A stretch of 64,000 bases of DNA from Hirundichthys speculiger. Its lineage: Eukaryota; Chordata; Actinopteri; Beloniformes; Exocoetidae. The stretch's first letter is position 1. Every line of letters starts with the position of its first letter. This document shows positions 57,501-64,000 of this stretch, piece after piece. The notes below the pieces were generated by a model. The model was not told where the DNA came from and made no database searches. It saw only the letters and a program-made list of their open reading frames with translations. The position numbers and the translations under genes were made by a program. Location: NCBI GenBank assembly GCA_018398805.1, contig JAGFBZ010001142.1, positions 124,001 through 188,000 of the forward strand. The letters are read 5' to 3'.

Positions 57501-60500
57501 ACTCAGCAGGAGCTCCAGGGATGCCGCTGCCAGCAGAGGGCACCATGACGGCGTTTCTCTCCTCCGTCAGAGTCAAACGCCACTCCAGCAGCTGGGCCTC
57601 TCTCTCTACGTCGTCCTCCGTCTTTTCTGTGTACGACACGCCGACAGACACAGTCACACATCGAAACCCTCCGGCGTCAAAACTACATGAAAAGAAGCTT
57701 TCCCGGTCCGGCAGACACCCGCACACTTATTCACTACTTAGAAAAGATGATTTGAATGCTTTTGTGTTACCTGCTTTGCTGACGAGGCTTTGCAGGTGTT
57801 GGTCCAGGTATTCCTGCCTCTTGGTGAGAGCAGCCAACCACTGCCGCCGCAGACGCTCCAGATCCCTTTCCTGTCCAGCAAACCACTCGGGTCAGTTACT
57901 TTTGCTTCAAATTCAACTTCGTCCGACACCTTCGTTAAACTTGTGCCAAGCCGGTGTACCTGATAGCTGTCCATCTCGTCTACTTCCTGGTTAGCCGTGA
58001 CATTTCTGATCTCCACGCAGCCCACGGACACTGCAAGCACGATCTCCGCTATCAGGGGCATCGTGCCTGAGTCCTGAACTGAACGAACGTCGACCTGGAT
58101 TCGCCTGGACTGACCCTGGAGGTGAGGAGGAGCAGAACGCAGGCACTCAAGAGGTTTGCTTTCCAGCTGAAAAACTAAAAACCTCCTCTGCTGAGAACAG
58201 TTGCAGTTACGCAGGTTTTTATGCCCACCTGCCGGAGCTGGAAGATTCCACCGGTCCGTACGTCTTTAGCCGGAACCACCTCCACAGGGACAAAGTCTCC
58301 ATTTTCGTTTATCTCCAGGATTTGAATCCAAAGCTCCAGGCGACGCGTGACCTCGCTCCACCTTCAGGAAGTCAAACGTTAATTCAAAACGCCGCTGCAT
58401 CATCATCCGAGTACGGGTCAGAGGCAGCAAGCGGAGCGTGTGCTCCTACCTGTCTCGTAGCGTTCGTGTCTTGGCCTGGATGATGCTGAGGTCCCACAGG
58501 GCGGGGTTTCTGCCTGCGTCTGCCTGCCTGTGTCCGTACACTTCAATAGCAACTGCTCCTTCTGTGAGGTACTCGATGAAATCCTCCGACACGGACACGG
58601 CCAGCTCCTACGGTACCCGACGTGAGACAGACACCATCAGTACCACTGCCGGGGACACTCCTGCCCGCACACGTGCCCCCTGATTGTACTCCCCTCCCTC
58701 CCATTTTCACCTTGCAGCTGTCAAACACCACCATGCAGTGCGGGTCCTTGCTGCTGGGTGACGAGGACGAAGGGTCGACTTCCGGAGCCACGATGAAGGG
58801 CTCAGGCTGGTCCCAGAAAGAGTACTGGCAGAAGACAAAGTTGGACAGGTACTGAGGAAGACCTGTAGCCTGCAGGATCTTAATCTGCGGAAGAGACACA
58901 AGGCCAGTTGTCAGTTAATCACTCAAACACCTCCTTTGTTTAAACTGAGCAAAAGTGACACAAAAAATAAGCCATTCTTGTTACTCCTGAATGTGAAATA
59001 AAACCTTCAAGAATGACTCCAAACCACTGAATCGTCCATTTATCTGTCTTACCATGCAGACCAGTTTGCGATCCTCGACCTCAGAGTCCTGGTTGTTGTC
59101 AAGTTCATCTCCTCCAGCCATGTTGTCCTCCAAGCCGCCTCCCACCCTCACCACCTCCACATGCAGGCGCCCGGCCACCTGAGCACAGAGAGGGAGGAAG
59201 CAGAAAACTGCCTTTATCCCTGTGTTTACCTTTGAAAAGAACACAACCGGTTCTTTTCGGTTTGATTTTCAGCACCTTGTTCATCCTTTGGAGTTGCATT
59301 CAAGCCAGATTTGTTCATATTTATTTGAACTGTTTCCGCATTTTATGTTTTATTTAGAAAAACAATGCTGTGTGTCCACGGGCTCCGGTTTTCCGTTCGT
59401 TAAGTGACAGAGGGGACGGGTAATGAGGAGCTGTGATTTTACCTCCCCCTTCTGGTTGATGATGGGAACGGCGTACTGCAGCTTGACATCGTAGAACAGA
59501 CAGGAGAGGAAGACGTTGGCCACGCCGATCAGAGTGTGGTTCTCCTGCTCGTCAAAGAACGGATCTGCTCGACGGAAATACGAGCGCATTACCTAGAAAA
59601 AAAAAAAAAAAGGGGAGGAGGAGGAGAGGACAGTTTTAATATCCAACATGCGTAAGCTGCACCGTGTCTGATGAGCTGAGCTGAGCTGAGCAGCGGCCAG
59701 ACTAACTCACGGGGTCGTCCTGGTGATGGAGGTGATAGTCCTGCCACTCCTGGTAAAGCTCTCTCATGTCGACCAGACGGTTCTCTGTCTTTTCCAAACT
59801 CCAGATCTGCTTCCCACGACATCGTCGGCGCACCTGAATCGCTGGTTCGCTAAGGACGGCGTCTCTCTGCAGACACACACACACTTATTCAGGCTGTGAA
59901 AAGCAGATGCTTGCACAGGACGTTGTGACGTTCTCAGTTCTGCTTGTGAGACCTTTCGATTGGCGTTGAGGTTGTCTGCTGGAATCTGCAGGGTGACTCG
60001 GTACTCCGTGTGACGTTCCAGCTCCTCGGAGATGAAGCACGCCTCCTGCACCAGGAGGTTTGCTCTCACTATTTGCTCCCTCAACCTCCGGAGGCTCCTC
60101 ACCAACACTGCCTCCCTGGAAGAACCGAGGAGGAGGAGAATGAGTGGGGGGAGGGGTGGGGGGGGATCTCTTGCATTTGTTTAATCAACATTACACGCAC
60201 GCACAGTCTTGTGCAACAAACACGGCCTCACCTGTCCTCGCTCCACTGCCTCAGTCTGCTCTGAGCGCTGCTGGAGTGGCTCATCCCGCCCACGCTGAGT
60301 CTCTCCAGGCTGCGGTAGTGCGACTGCTGTCCCGGACCCTGCTGGCCGCTCATCTGTCCTCCAGACTGGCCCGTGGACAGGCGGTCTGGGTTTAGCTTCT
60401 TGCGGAGCTGCTGGAGCTCCTGCTCGTACATCTGCCTCTGACGCTCCAGAGCGGACCGCTTCTCTTCCTCGTGCTGCCTCTCCAGGGACTGCAGGACCGC

Positions 60501-62475
60501 CTGCATGGGGTCTGACGGGACACGATGTGGGCGGGTCAGAAAGAGCAGACAGGAAACCCAGCGACCATTGTTGAGCATTGTCTCACCATTGTTGCCCAAG
60601 GCCTTCATCATGACCTCCGTCTGTGCAAACTCATAGGAGAAACTGAACTCGCTGGACACTTCGCTGGCCGTGTCTCCATCTGCGTCCAGCTGCTCGTTGC
60701 TGCCGCTGCTCTTCATCACGCCGCCTTCACCCTCCTCGTCCTCTGCTGTTCGTGAGCGCCGCTTTGGCAGGTTGATCCTTGACACCAGACAGAGTTGCAC
60801 ATGCTTTCAAAGGTTCCAGAGGGCCATTACGATGGCATTAAATATAGAAACAGAAACGCATAAAAGCCCGTTAATGTCAACTGCACACGCATTTAGGAGG
60901 TTACCTGAAGAAGTGGTTGTTTCCCCAGAGGATCCGGTCGCCGTGGTGAAGCTGCAGAGCACTGGTTACGGGAGAGCCATTGACACATGTCCTGTAACAC
61001 CAGGAAAGAAAGAAAAACGGTCACGTTGACTCTTTGAAATATGAAACGCAAGCAGGACGGTCTTTACTGACTGCAAAAATGTTAACACAGAAAAAAAAAA
61101 AAGAGTCCTGCTCAGTAAGACTCGTCCGTGGTCAAGCTGGCGTCCTGCTGCGACGGCCGTCCCTACCGAGCGTTGTGGTTGGGGGTGAGGATGACGGCGA
61201 CTTCTGCCGTGATGTCGATGACACAGTGCTCCGCCTGGATACCCATCCCACACAGCTGGATGTCCTGGGAGTCCACTGAGCCGACCTTCGTGTGTTCCTG
61301 GGACACAACATTCGAGATGTTACAATCTGACATCAGTTGCAACAGAAAAAAAAAGGGAGCCATTTCTCATTAAATCAAATTTTGCAAAGATATCTCTGTT
61401 CTTGGAAAATAAATCTCAGGAGACTGAAGCTTTAGTTGACATTTTTCCACAACCACAGGCCTGCTTCCGCCCCAGAGATGCTTTAAATTAAAAGTTTTTC
61501 TTTTCCAGATGGTGCAATATTATACTGTTGAGCATCTTTGCACACTGAAGAAATAATTAAAAAAAAAAATTGACTACTAATACAATATCATCACGTGCGT
61601 ACCTTCAGGTAGTAGACAAGCAGTTCGTTGAGGGCAGGATCAGCATTGAGGTTGACGAGAAAGCTCTTATCGTCTCCAACTTTGATCCCTGAAGACTGCA
61701 GAGAGATACCCAGGCTCTCCAGTTGCTTCTGACGCTCCTGCAAACGCACACAGAGAAAAAACATCAACCGTAACTGTAACCGTGTCCCGGTTCGCTGTGA
61801 CATCTTGAAGTCCAGCTCAACATGTTTGGCGTACTTGAGCGATCTCCTCGGTCTTGCGAAGCTTCTCCTCCCAGGTGATGGTCATCTCTTGGATCAACTT
61901 CTCGGACTCTTCCAGGCGGTCTTTCAGCTCCGGAGCTTTCAGAGACTGAAGAGACGACAGCAGGTGAGAACGGGGGAAAAAAAGAGAGATGCCACGGAAA
62001 GATCAAAGACTTGTCAAGGCGTCGGACCTCTGCCTGCGTCAGCTGCACTCGCAGTTTCACTTCCTCCCGGAGCTCCCTGATGATGCGAGCGTTGGGGTCT
62101 TCGTTGACCACGGCGTGGTTGACTATGTTCTTTGCTCGGTCGGCATAGCGCAGCGTCGACAGGGTCTCCTCGTAGTTGTCTGCCGCTGGACTCACAGTCG
62201 CCACCATGGCCGTGCGGCTGTTGCCGCCCAGGCAGTCCTGAGACGGGAGCACGAAGGAGGGAGACGATATCAGACAAAGGGGCTCTGATGAGGCGAAACA
62301 AAACTGAAAGCACTCTCTGAACAGGCTCACAGCTGTAATGTGCACGGCTCATTGTGCATTTACCTTGAGCAGCCACGTCAGAACCGAGTCTCGGTAAGGA
62401 ACAAACTTGGTCTTGTTCTTGGCCGTTCCCTGTTCAGCGAGCGCAGAAATCACCAAGCCCAGAGTGGTGAGGGAC
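48308..62475 (-). CDS. kif13b: KIF13B kinesin-3 motor (5'-partial), 29 visible coding exons
   Basis: Exons on the minus strand join into about 1515 codons; human KIF13B is about 1826 residues, so roughly the first 270 are missing off the right edge. Order: end of the motor domain ([55 protein letters not shown]), neck coiled coil, FHA domain ([33 protein letters not shown]), coiled coil, kinesin-3 tail region ([67 protein letters not shown]) and C-terminal CAP-Gly ([31 protein letters not shown]). The CAP-Gly domain separates KIF13B from KIF13A. The family consists of plus-end microtubule motors; KIF13B carries DLG1 and PIP3-linked cargo. One exon carries a frameshift at 54424-54425. All other exon phases agree. 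Confidence 0.95.
48599..49190 (-). CDS. kif13b: KIF13B visible exon 28 (Ser-rich tail and CAP-Gly start)
   Basis: The long 592-bp exon has a low-complexity first part ([18 protein letters not shown], poly-Ser, poly-Gly). It then enters the CAP-Gly domain as [20 protein letters not shown] and [14 protein letters not shown]. The acceptor ccccctgtag keeps phase 0 with the previous exon. Confidence 0.93.
49276..49453. repeat. 20-bp minisatellite in KIF13B intron
   Basis: About nine units of AATAAAAACTAACACCTGAA with point variants, in the intron between the two exons that precede the CAP-Gly part (49191-49707). Confidence 0.92.
49708..49764 (-). CDS. kif13b: KIF13B visible exon 27
   Basis: Nineteen codons, [19 protein letters not shown], matching the VPRIM block. 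Acceptor ccttggcag, donor ACG|GTGAGA. Confidence 0.88.
49872..51263 (-). mobile_element. Tc1-like transposon with dead transposase, in KIF13B intron
   Basis: The left end CAGTTGAAACCAGACGTTTA follows TA and resembles the well-known fish Tc1 termini. The right end gtaaacgttttcaa is decayed. On the minus strand, 50121-50351 reads [18 protein letters not shown] and [19 protein letters not shown], the C-terminal half of a Tc1 DDE transposase. Upstream pieces (WSDGTKTEL) are out of frame. Confidence 0.85.
51336..51433 (-). CDS. kif13b: KIF13B visible exon 26
   Basis: Encodes [20 protein letters not shown] and [12 protein letters not shown], the conserved [12 protein letters not shown] tail block. 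Acceptor tatctttcag, donor CAG|GTCAGC. Confidence 0.94.
52051..53572 (-). mobile_element. hAT-type element, TAGGGATGCACGATAA family, copy 3
   Basis: 1522 bp including a 408-bp nested insertion, bounded by TAGGGATGCACGATAACTG and TTATCGTGCATCCCTA. It is flanked by gagaataa (52043-52050) and gagaaaat (53573-53580), 6 of 8 identical. The BED-like remnant is on the minus strand near 53.0-53.15 kb ([18 protein letters not shown]). It lies in KIF13B intron 51434-53680. Confidence 0.88.
52187..52594. mobile_element. TTAA-flanked element (408 bp) nested in hAT copy 3
   Basis: AGGTGGAGTAGGTGTTG and its exact complement form 17-bp ends, flanked by TTAA (52183-52186, 52595-52598). The empty site, tctttaaatgaac, is preserved in copy 2 near 24.895 kb. 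The centre holds a perfect 35-bp palindrome (52342-52376). Confidence 0.85.
53681..53837 (-). CDS. kif13b: KIF13B visible exon 25
   Basis: Encodes [20 protein letters not shown] and a Pro/Ser-rich, low-complexity tail segment ending ESEQ in phase 1. Acceptor tctgcctctcag. Confidence 0.9.
53958..54008 (-). CDS. kif13b: KIF13B visible exon 24
   Basis: Seventeen codons, [17 protein letters not shown]; the LSGSRQDL motif is conserved in KIF13B. Confidence 0.92.
54107..54184 (-). CDS. kif13b: KIF13B visible exon 23
   Basis: Twenty-six codons, [20 protein letters not shown] and SPSVNR, phase 0 at both ends. Confidence 0.94.
54312..54465 (-). CDS. kif13b: KIF13B visible exon 22, with a one-base frameshift
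   Basis: The exon begins in frame as [14 protein letters not shown], which aligns with human EDAQGVEEREALARM. It ends in a different frame as [15 protein letters not shown] and [11 protein letters not shown], also conserved. The length is 154 bp, one more than the 153 that the phases on both sides require. The extra base lies in the aa dinucleotide at plus-strand 54424-54425. Read without correction, the frame stops shortly after. It is either an assembly or sequencing error or a true disabling allele. Confidence 0.85.
54553..54828 (-). CDS. kif13b: KIF13B visible exon 21
   Basis: Ninety-two codons, [20 protein letters not shown] through [20 protein letters not shown] and [12 protein letters not shown]. 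Its acceptor (accctgcag) lies only 18 bp from a transposon insertion. Confidence 0.95.
54854..55963 (+). mobile_element. hAT-type element, TAGGGATGCACGATAA family, copy 4
   Basis: The right end GTTATCGTGCATCCCTA is intact and the left terminus is missing about 13 bases. It is flanked by identical ggtcacga at 54846-54853 and 55964-55971. The BED-like remnant is on the plus strand near 55.28-55.45 kb. It fills nearly the whole KIF13B intron 54829-56014. Confidence 0.9.
56015..56139 (-). CDS. kif13b: KIF13B visible exon 20
   Basis: Encodes [20 protein letters not shown] and [10 protein letters not shown] with an acidic run between. Donor GAGAG|GTGAGC. The following intron is almost entirely a hAT transposon. 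Confidence 0.94.
56242..56297 (-). CDS. kif13b: KIF13B visible exon 19
   Basis: A 56-bp exon encoding [18 protein letters not shown]. Acceptor ctcacag, donor AAAC|GTACGC. Confidence 0.92.
56490..57350 (-). mobile_element. L2/CR1-like LINE 3' fragment in KIF13B intron
   Basis: The minus-strand frame 56676-57173 contains [40 protein letters not shown] and [20 protein letters not shown], the C-terminal reverse-transcriptase tail of L2-like LINEs. It is 5'-truncated and has lost its intact N-terminal frame. Confidence 0.85.
57500..57626 (-). CDS. kif13b: KIF13B visible exon 18
   Basis: Encodes [39 protein letters not shown] and AEW. The reading frame stays open upstream of the acceptor (gtacacag), but that part does not match the family and is intronic. 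Confidence 0.93.
57771..57870 (-). CDS. kif13b: KIF13B visible exon 17
   Basis: Encodes [20 protein letters not shown] and [13 protein letters not shown], ending in phase 1 at GCAG|GTAACA. Confidence 0.94.
57960..58115 (-). CDS. kif13b: KIF13B visible exon 16
   Basis: Fifty-two codons, [20 protein letters not shown] through EVDEMDSYQ, phase 0 at both ends. Confidence 0.95.
58229..58361 (-). CDS. kif13b: KIF13B visible exon 15
   Basis: Encodes [20 protein letters not shown] and [15 protein letters not shown]. Acceptor cttcctgaag, donor GGCAG|GTGGGC. Confidence 0.95.
58450..58607 (-). CDS. kif13b: KIF13B visible exon 14
   Basis: Starts [20 protein letters not shown] and ends AKTRTLRD plus two bases. 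The acceptor ccgtag is short but conserved residues fix it. Confidence 0.92.
58711..58884 (-). CDS. kif13b: KIF13B visible exon 13
   Basis: Fifty-eight codons, [37 protein letters not shown] and [12 protein letters not shown]. The C2-like tail segment is typical of kinesin-3 motors. Confidence 0.95.
59053..59178 (-). CDS. kif13b: KIF13B visible exon 12
   Basis: Forty-two codons, [20 protein letters not shown] through [10 protein letters not shown]. Acceptor ctgtgctcag, donor ATG|GTAAGA. Confidence 0.94.
59443..59592 (-). CDS. kif13b: KIF13B visible exon 11
   Basis: Fifty codons, [20 protein letters not shown] through [18 protein letters not shown], one of the best-conserved KIF13 tail blocks. 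Confidence 0.95.
59711..59866 (-). CDS. kif13b: KIF13B visible exon 10
   Basis: Fifty-two codons including [20 protein letters not shown] and [10 protein letters not shown], phase 0 at both ends. Donor CCC|GTGAGT. Confidence 0.94.
59953..60115 (-). CDS. kif13b: KIF13B visible exon 9
   Basis: Encodes [20 protein letters not shown] through [15 protein letters not shown]. Acceptor gttcttccag, donor AAAG|GTCTCA. Confidence 0.93.
60232..60511 (-). CDS. kif13b: KIF13B visible exon 8 (coiled coil)
   Basis: Encodes [20 protein letters not shown] and [17 protein letters not shown], then a Gln/Gly/Ser-rich linker to RLRQWSED. The heptad-rich helix matches the kinesin-3 tail coiled coil. Confidence 0.93.
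60587..60777 (-). CDS. kif13b: KIF13B visible exon 7
   Basis: Encodes [19 protein letters not shown], an acidic and Ser-rich linker, and [17 protein letters not shown]. The acceptor gtctggtgtcaag has a weak pyrimidine tract, but phase and homology fix it. Confidence 0.9.
60905..60991 (-). CDS. kif13b: KIF13B visible exon 6 (FHA domain)
   Basis: Encodes [20 protein letters not shown] and LWGNNHFF, the phosphothreonine-pocket end of the FHA fold. Acceptor gttacag, donor TTCAG|GTAACC. Confidence 0.94.
61167..61297 (-). CDS. kif13b: KIF13B visible exon 5 (FHA domain)
   Basis: Encodes [20 protein letters not shown] and the following [17 protein letters not shown], core strands of the FHA domain. 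In mammals this FHA domain binds centaurin-alpha1. Confidence 0.94.
61603..61737 (-). CDS. kif13b: KIF13B visible exon 4 (FHA start)
   Basis: Forty-five codons, [20 protein letters not shown] through [16 protein letters not shown], phase 0 at both ends. Donor AAG|GTACGC. Confidence 0.95.
61835..61945 (-). CDS. kif13b: KIF13B visible exon 3 (neck coiled coil)
   Basis: Thirty-seven codons, [20 protein letters not shown] and [14 protein letters not shown]. The acceptor ctcttcag at 61947-61946 keeps frame; a second AG ten bases further in does not. The donor is CAA|GTACGC, with a weak last exon base. Confidence 0.93.
62028..62237 (-). CDS. kif13b: KIF13B visible exon 2 (motor end and neck)
   Basis: Seventy codons, starting [18 protein letters not shown] and continuing [18 protein letters not shown] into the neck helix. 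One residue is missing relative to human (REEVKLR versus REEVEKLR), an in-frame difference. Acceptor cgtctcag, donor GCAGAG|GTCCGA. Confidence 0.95.
62364..62475 (-). CDS. kif13b: KIF13B visible exon 1 (motor domain)
   Basis: This exon encodes [15 protein letters not shown] and [15 protein letters not shown], the conserved kinesin motor segment after switch II. The acceptor ends in aaaag and the donor is AAG|GTAAAT. Earlier motor exons are outside the window. Confidence 0.94.
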
Positions 62476-62529
62476 CTTTTACAACACACACAGAAGTAAC
62501 ACGGTGAGGGACTCCGGACTTTCCCTCAC

Positions 62530-62915
62530 GCACACCGGCCGATTTCACAATACAATACAATACAATACCCTAAGCACCGGCTGAGGGACAAGTTACGTCT
62601 CCCACGTAGGCACAAAACACGTGCATCGCTTTTTCTGGCACAGCACATGTCGGAAATAACGACCGGTTCAGAGGACACAACATAATCCTGCCACTTTGTT
62701 TGGGGGCGCCTACATTTGAGAATGTACTGTTCATTTTCCAAAATTTGCGACGGAGGAATCACAGTCTGATTTGGACTTTTTCCATCACTAGTTGCTCAAC
62801 TGTTACGTGACTCCAGCCTTTTCCTGTCTGCCACGCAGCGTTTTCTGACCTGGACCAGTCTGACGTGCGACTGGCTAGAAGAGGCATCGGCAGCAGTTGT
62901 TGCTGGTTAGTATTT
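62530..62915. other. KIF13B intron sequence, right side
   Basis: Contains an (AATAC)n-like stretch (caatacaatacaatacaata near 62548). No exon for the earlier motor domain is visible here. Confidence 0.4.
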
Positions 62916-62919
62916 AGAG

Positions 62920-63664
62920 CACATGTGTCAAACTCAAGGCCCGCGGGCCACATCCAGCCCGCCGTGTAATCATACCCGGCCAGCGAGATCATTTTACATT
63001 ATCGTTATTAAAGGCCCGTTGATATGAAACGCTGGTAACACAATACTGCACAGAACTACAGATCCCAAAATGCAACACCTCAGCTGCCTTGCCAAACACT
63101 TCCCGCGTCAACCGAGTCTAGCTTCAAGTTATTGTGAAGATAGCCGTTAGCCGAATATACCCCTCACGATGTCGAAGAGAAAAGTTGATTCCGAAAACAG
63201 AGCCTTTAATAACCGATGGGAGGCTGAGTGGAAGGATGCGAGTGAAGATGCAGGAGGAGAACTGTCCTGGTGAGTTAAGAGCACATCACTGCATCAGACA
63301 CCAGGAAGCACTATGTGGCAAAGTCCTGAAGACGGACCATGATGAGACCTGTAACACAAACTGTAAACTTTATCCGAGCTAAAGCGTTAAATCACCGGCA
63401 GTTTGGTTCCTTTATAGGGGAAATAGATTCAGAGTTTGCCGACATTCCTTATCATCCAGAGGTGCGTTGGCTCAGTCGGGGGAAAGTTCTCAACAGAGTT
63501 TTTGAGCTCAGCAACGAAATCTGTCAGTTCATGGACAGTAAAGGAAAAGGAAGTGCGAGTTGGCGTTCCTGGCTGACATAACAGCTCATCCTAACGCCTT
63601 TAATGTGCAGCTCCAGGGACGATCAGCACAACTGTGTTCCCTTGATAAACTGAGCACACTACAC
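62920..63664 (+). mobile_element. hAT/Charlie-like element with GTF2IRD2-type transposase remnant
   Basis: Starts CACATGTGTCAAACTCAAGG and GCCCGCGGGCC. The frame from 63167 reads MSKRKVDSENRAFNNRWEAE, then after a break [39 protein letters not shown] and [20 protein letters not shown]. These blocks are N- and mid-regions of GTF2IRD2-related hAT transposases, with a deletion joining them. It is interrupted at 63665 by another element. Confidence 0.82.
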
Positions 63665-64000
63665 TAGGGATGTCCCGATCCCGATCCCCTGATCGGATCG
63701 GCCTTCGATCTTAAAAATTTAAGGTGGATCGGATCGGCCGATCAACATTATTATAACACGACGATCTTTTTTTCATTATTTTTTTCCTCAAAAAGTGATC
63801 CTGATTAACACAAATTAATAAAGTAATCATATTACACAAACAAAGATATTTTTTAAACTATATACATTTAATAATTTGCACTGAAATGAGTTTCCTCCCA
63901 GCAGCGCTGTCTTGTATCCACCTTAAAGTTTTAAGACCGGCGGCGTCAGGATAAACTTTAACAAAAATGTCAGCAGTGTGGCAGCACTATAAAATTACAA
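63665..64000 (+). mobile_element. hAT-type element, TAGGGATGTCCCGATC family, cut by the window edge
   Basis: Starts TAGGGATGTCCCGATCCCG with palindromic GATCGG words. It is inserted inside the Charlie-like transposase remnant. The right end is outside the window. Confidence 0.7.

Noticed and set aside
57627..57726. Upstream extension of KIF13B exon 18 ([14 protein letters not shown])
   Set aside because: The frame is open but the segment does not match the family, and the acceptor at 57627-57628 gives the exact conserved join.
1..64000. CRISPR arrays, bacterial operons, phage or defence systems
   Set aside because: The window is plainly vertebrate nuclear DNA; tandem repeats here lack spacer structure and no bacterial genes are present.

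Overview
This window is teleost fish genomic DNA, probably from a percomorph. It has intron-rich vertebrate genes with GT-AG splice sites, very dense DNA transposons of the hAT, Tc1/mariner, pogo-like and TTAA types, fish-type non-LTR retrotransposon 3' ends, and many microsatellites. It is not bacterial: there are no operons, CRISPR arrays, origins or tRNA genes that I can see.

Two protein-coding genes can be reconstructed exon by exon. HMBOX1 (plus strand, coding exons 23797-31304) encodes the telomere-repeat-binding homeodomain protein HMBOX1/HOT1. Its likely promoter is a GC-rich block near 19.0-19.3 kb, and its 3' UTR probably ends at an AATAAA near 35.66 kb. KIF13B (minus strand, 62475 down to 48308) encodes a kinesin-3 motor. 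I trace 29 coding exons, from the C-terminal part of the motor domain through the FHA domain and the long tail to the CAP-Gly domain. The first exons, including the P-loop, lie beyond the right edge. The genes are convergent (tail to tail), as in the human 8p12 arrangement known to me, and about 12.6 kb of repeat-filled DNA separates them. I see no functional link between them beyond shared synteny.

Layout: 0-19 kb is repeat-rich DNA upstream of HMBOX1, with a LINE/Ty3-gypsy composite at 3.7-5.25 kb, hAT elements at 2.7, 6.6, 7.9, 11.06-13.44 and 17.1 kb, and foldback structures. The HMBOX1 promoter, 5' region and gene occupy 19-35.7 kb; its introns hold three complete hAT-type elements, a long inverted-repeat element and a pogo-like MITE. 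From 35.7 to 48.3 kb is an intergenic transposon nest: a THAP-domain transposon contains two further elements and is itself flanked by inverted repeats, followed by a 15-bp minisatellite and a 1.6-kb hAT element. KIF13B runs from 48.3 to 62.5 kb, with a Tc1-like pseudotransposase, two hAT copies, a TTAA element and an L2-like LINE in its introns. Charlie-like hAT remnants occupy the right edge.

The most informative observations are these. KIF13B has a single-base frameshift in an otherwise well-conserved exon. One KIF13B intron consists almost entirely of a hAT element with a perfect 8-bp target duplication and a collapsed left end. Two MITEs inserted within a few bases of each other, with overlapping target duplications, inside a larger hAT element. 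The THAP transposon has a perfect 8-bp target duplication and carries a nested TTAA element. All family calls rest on motif recognition and target-site inspection; no alignment or database search was run.
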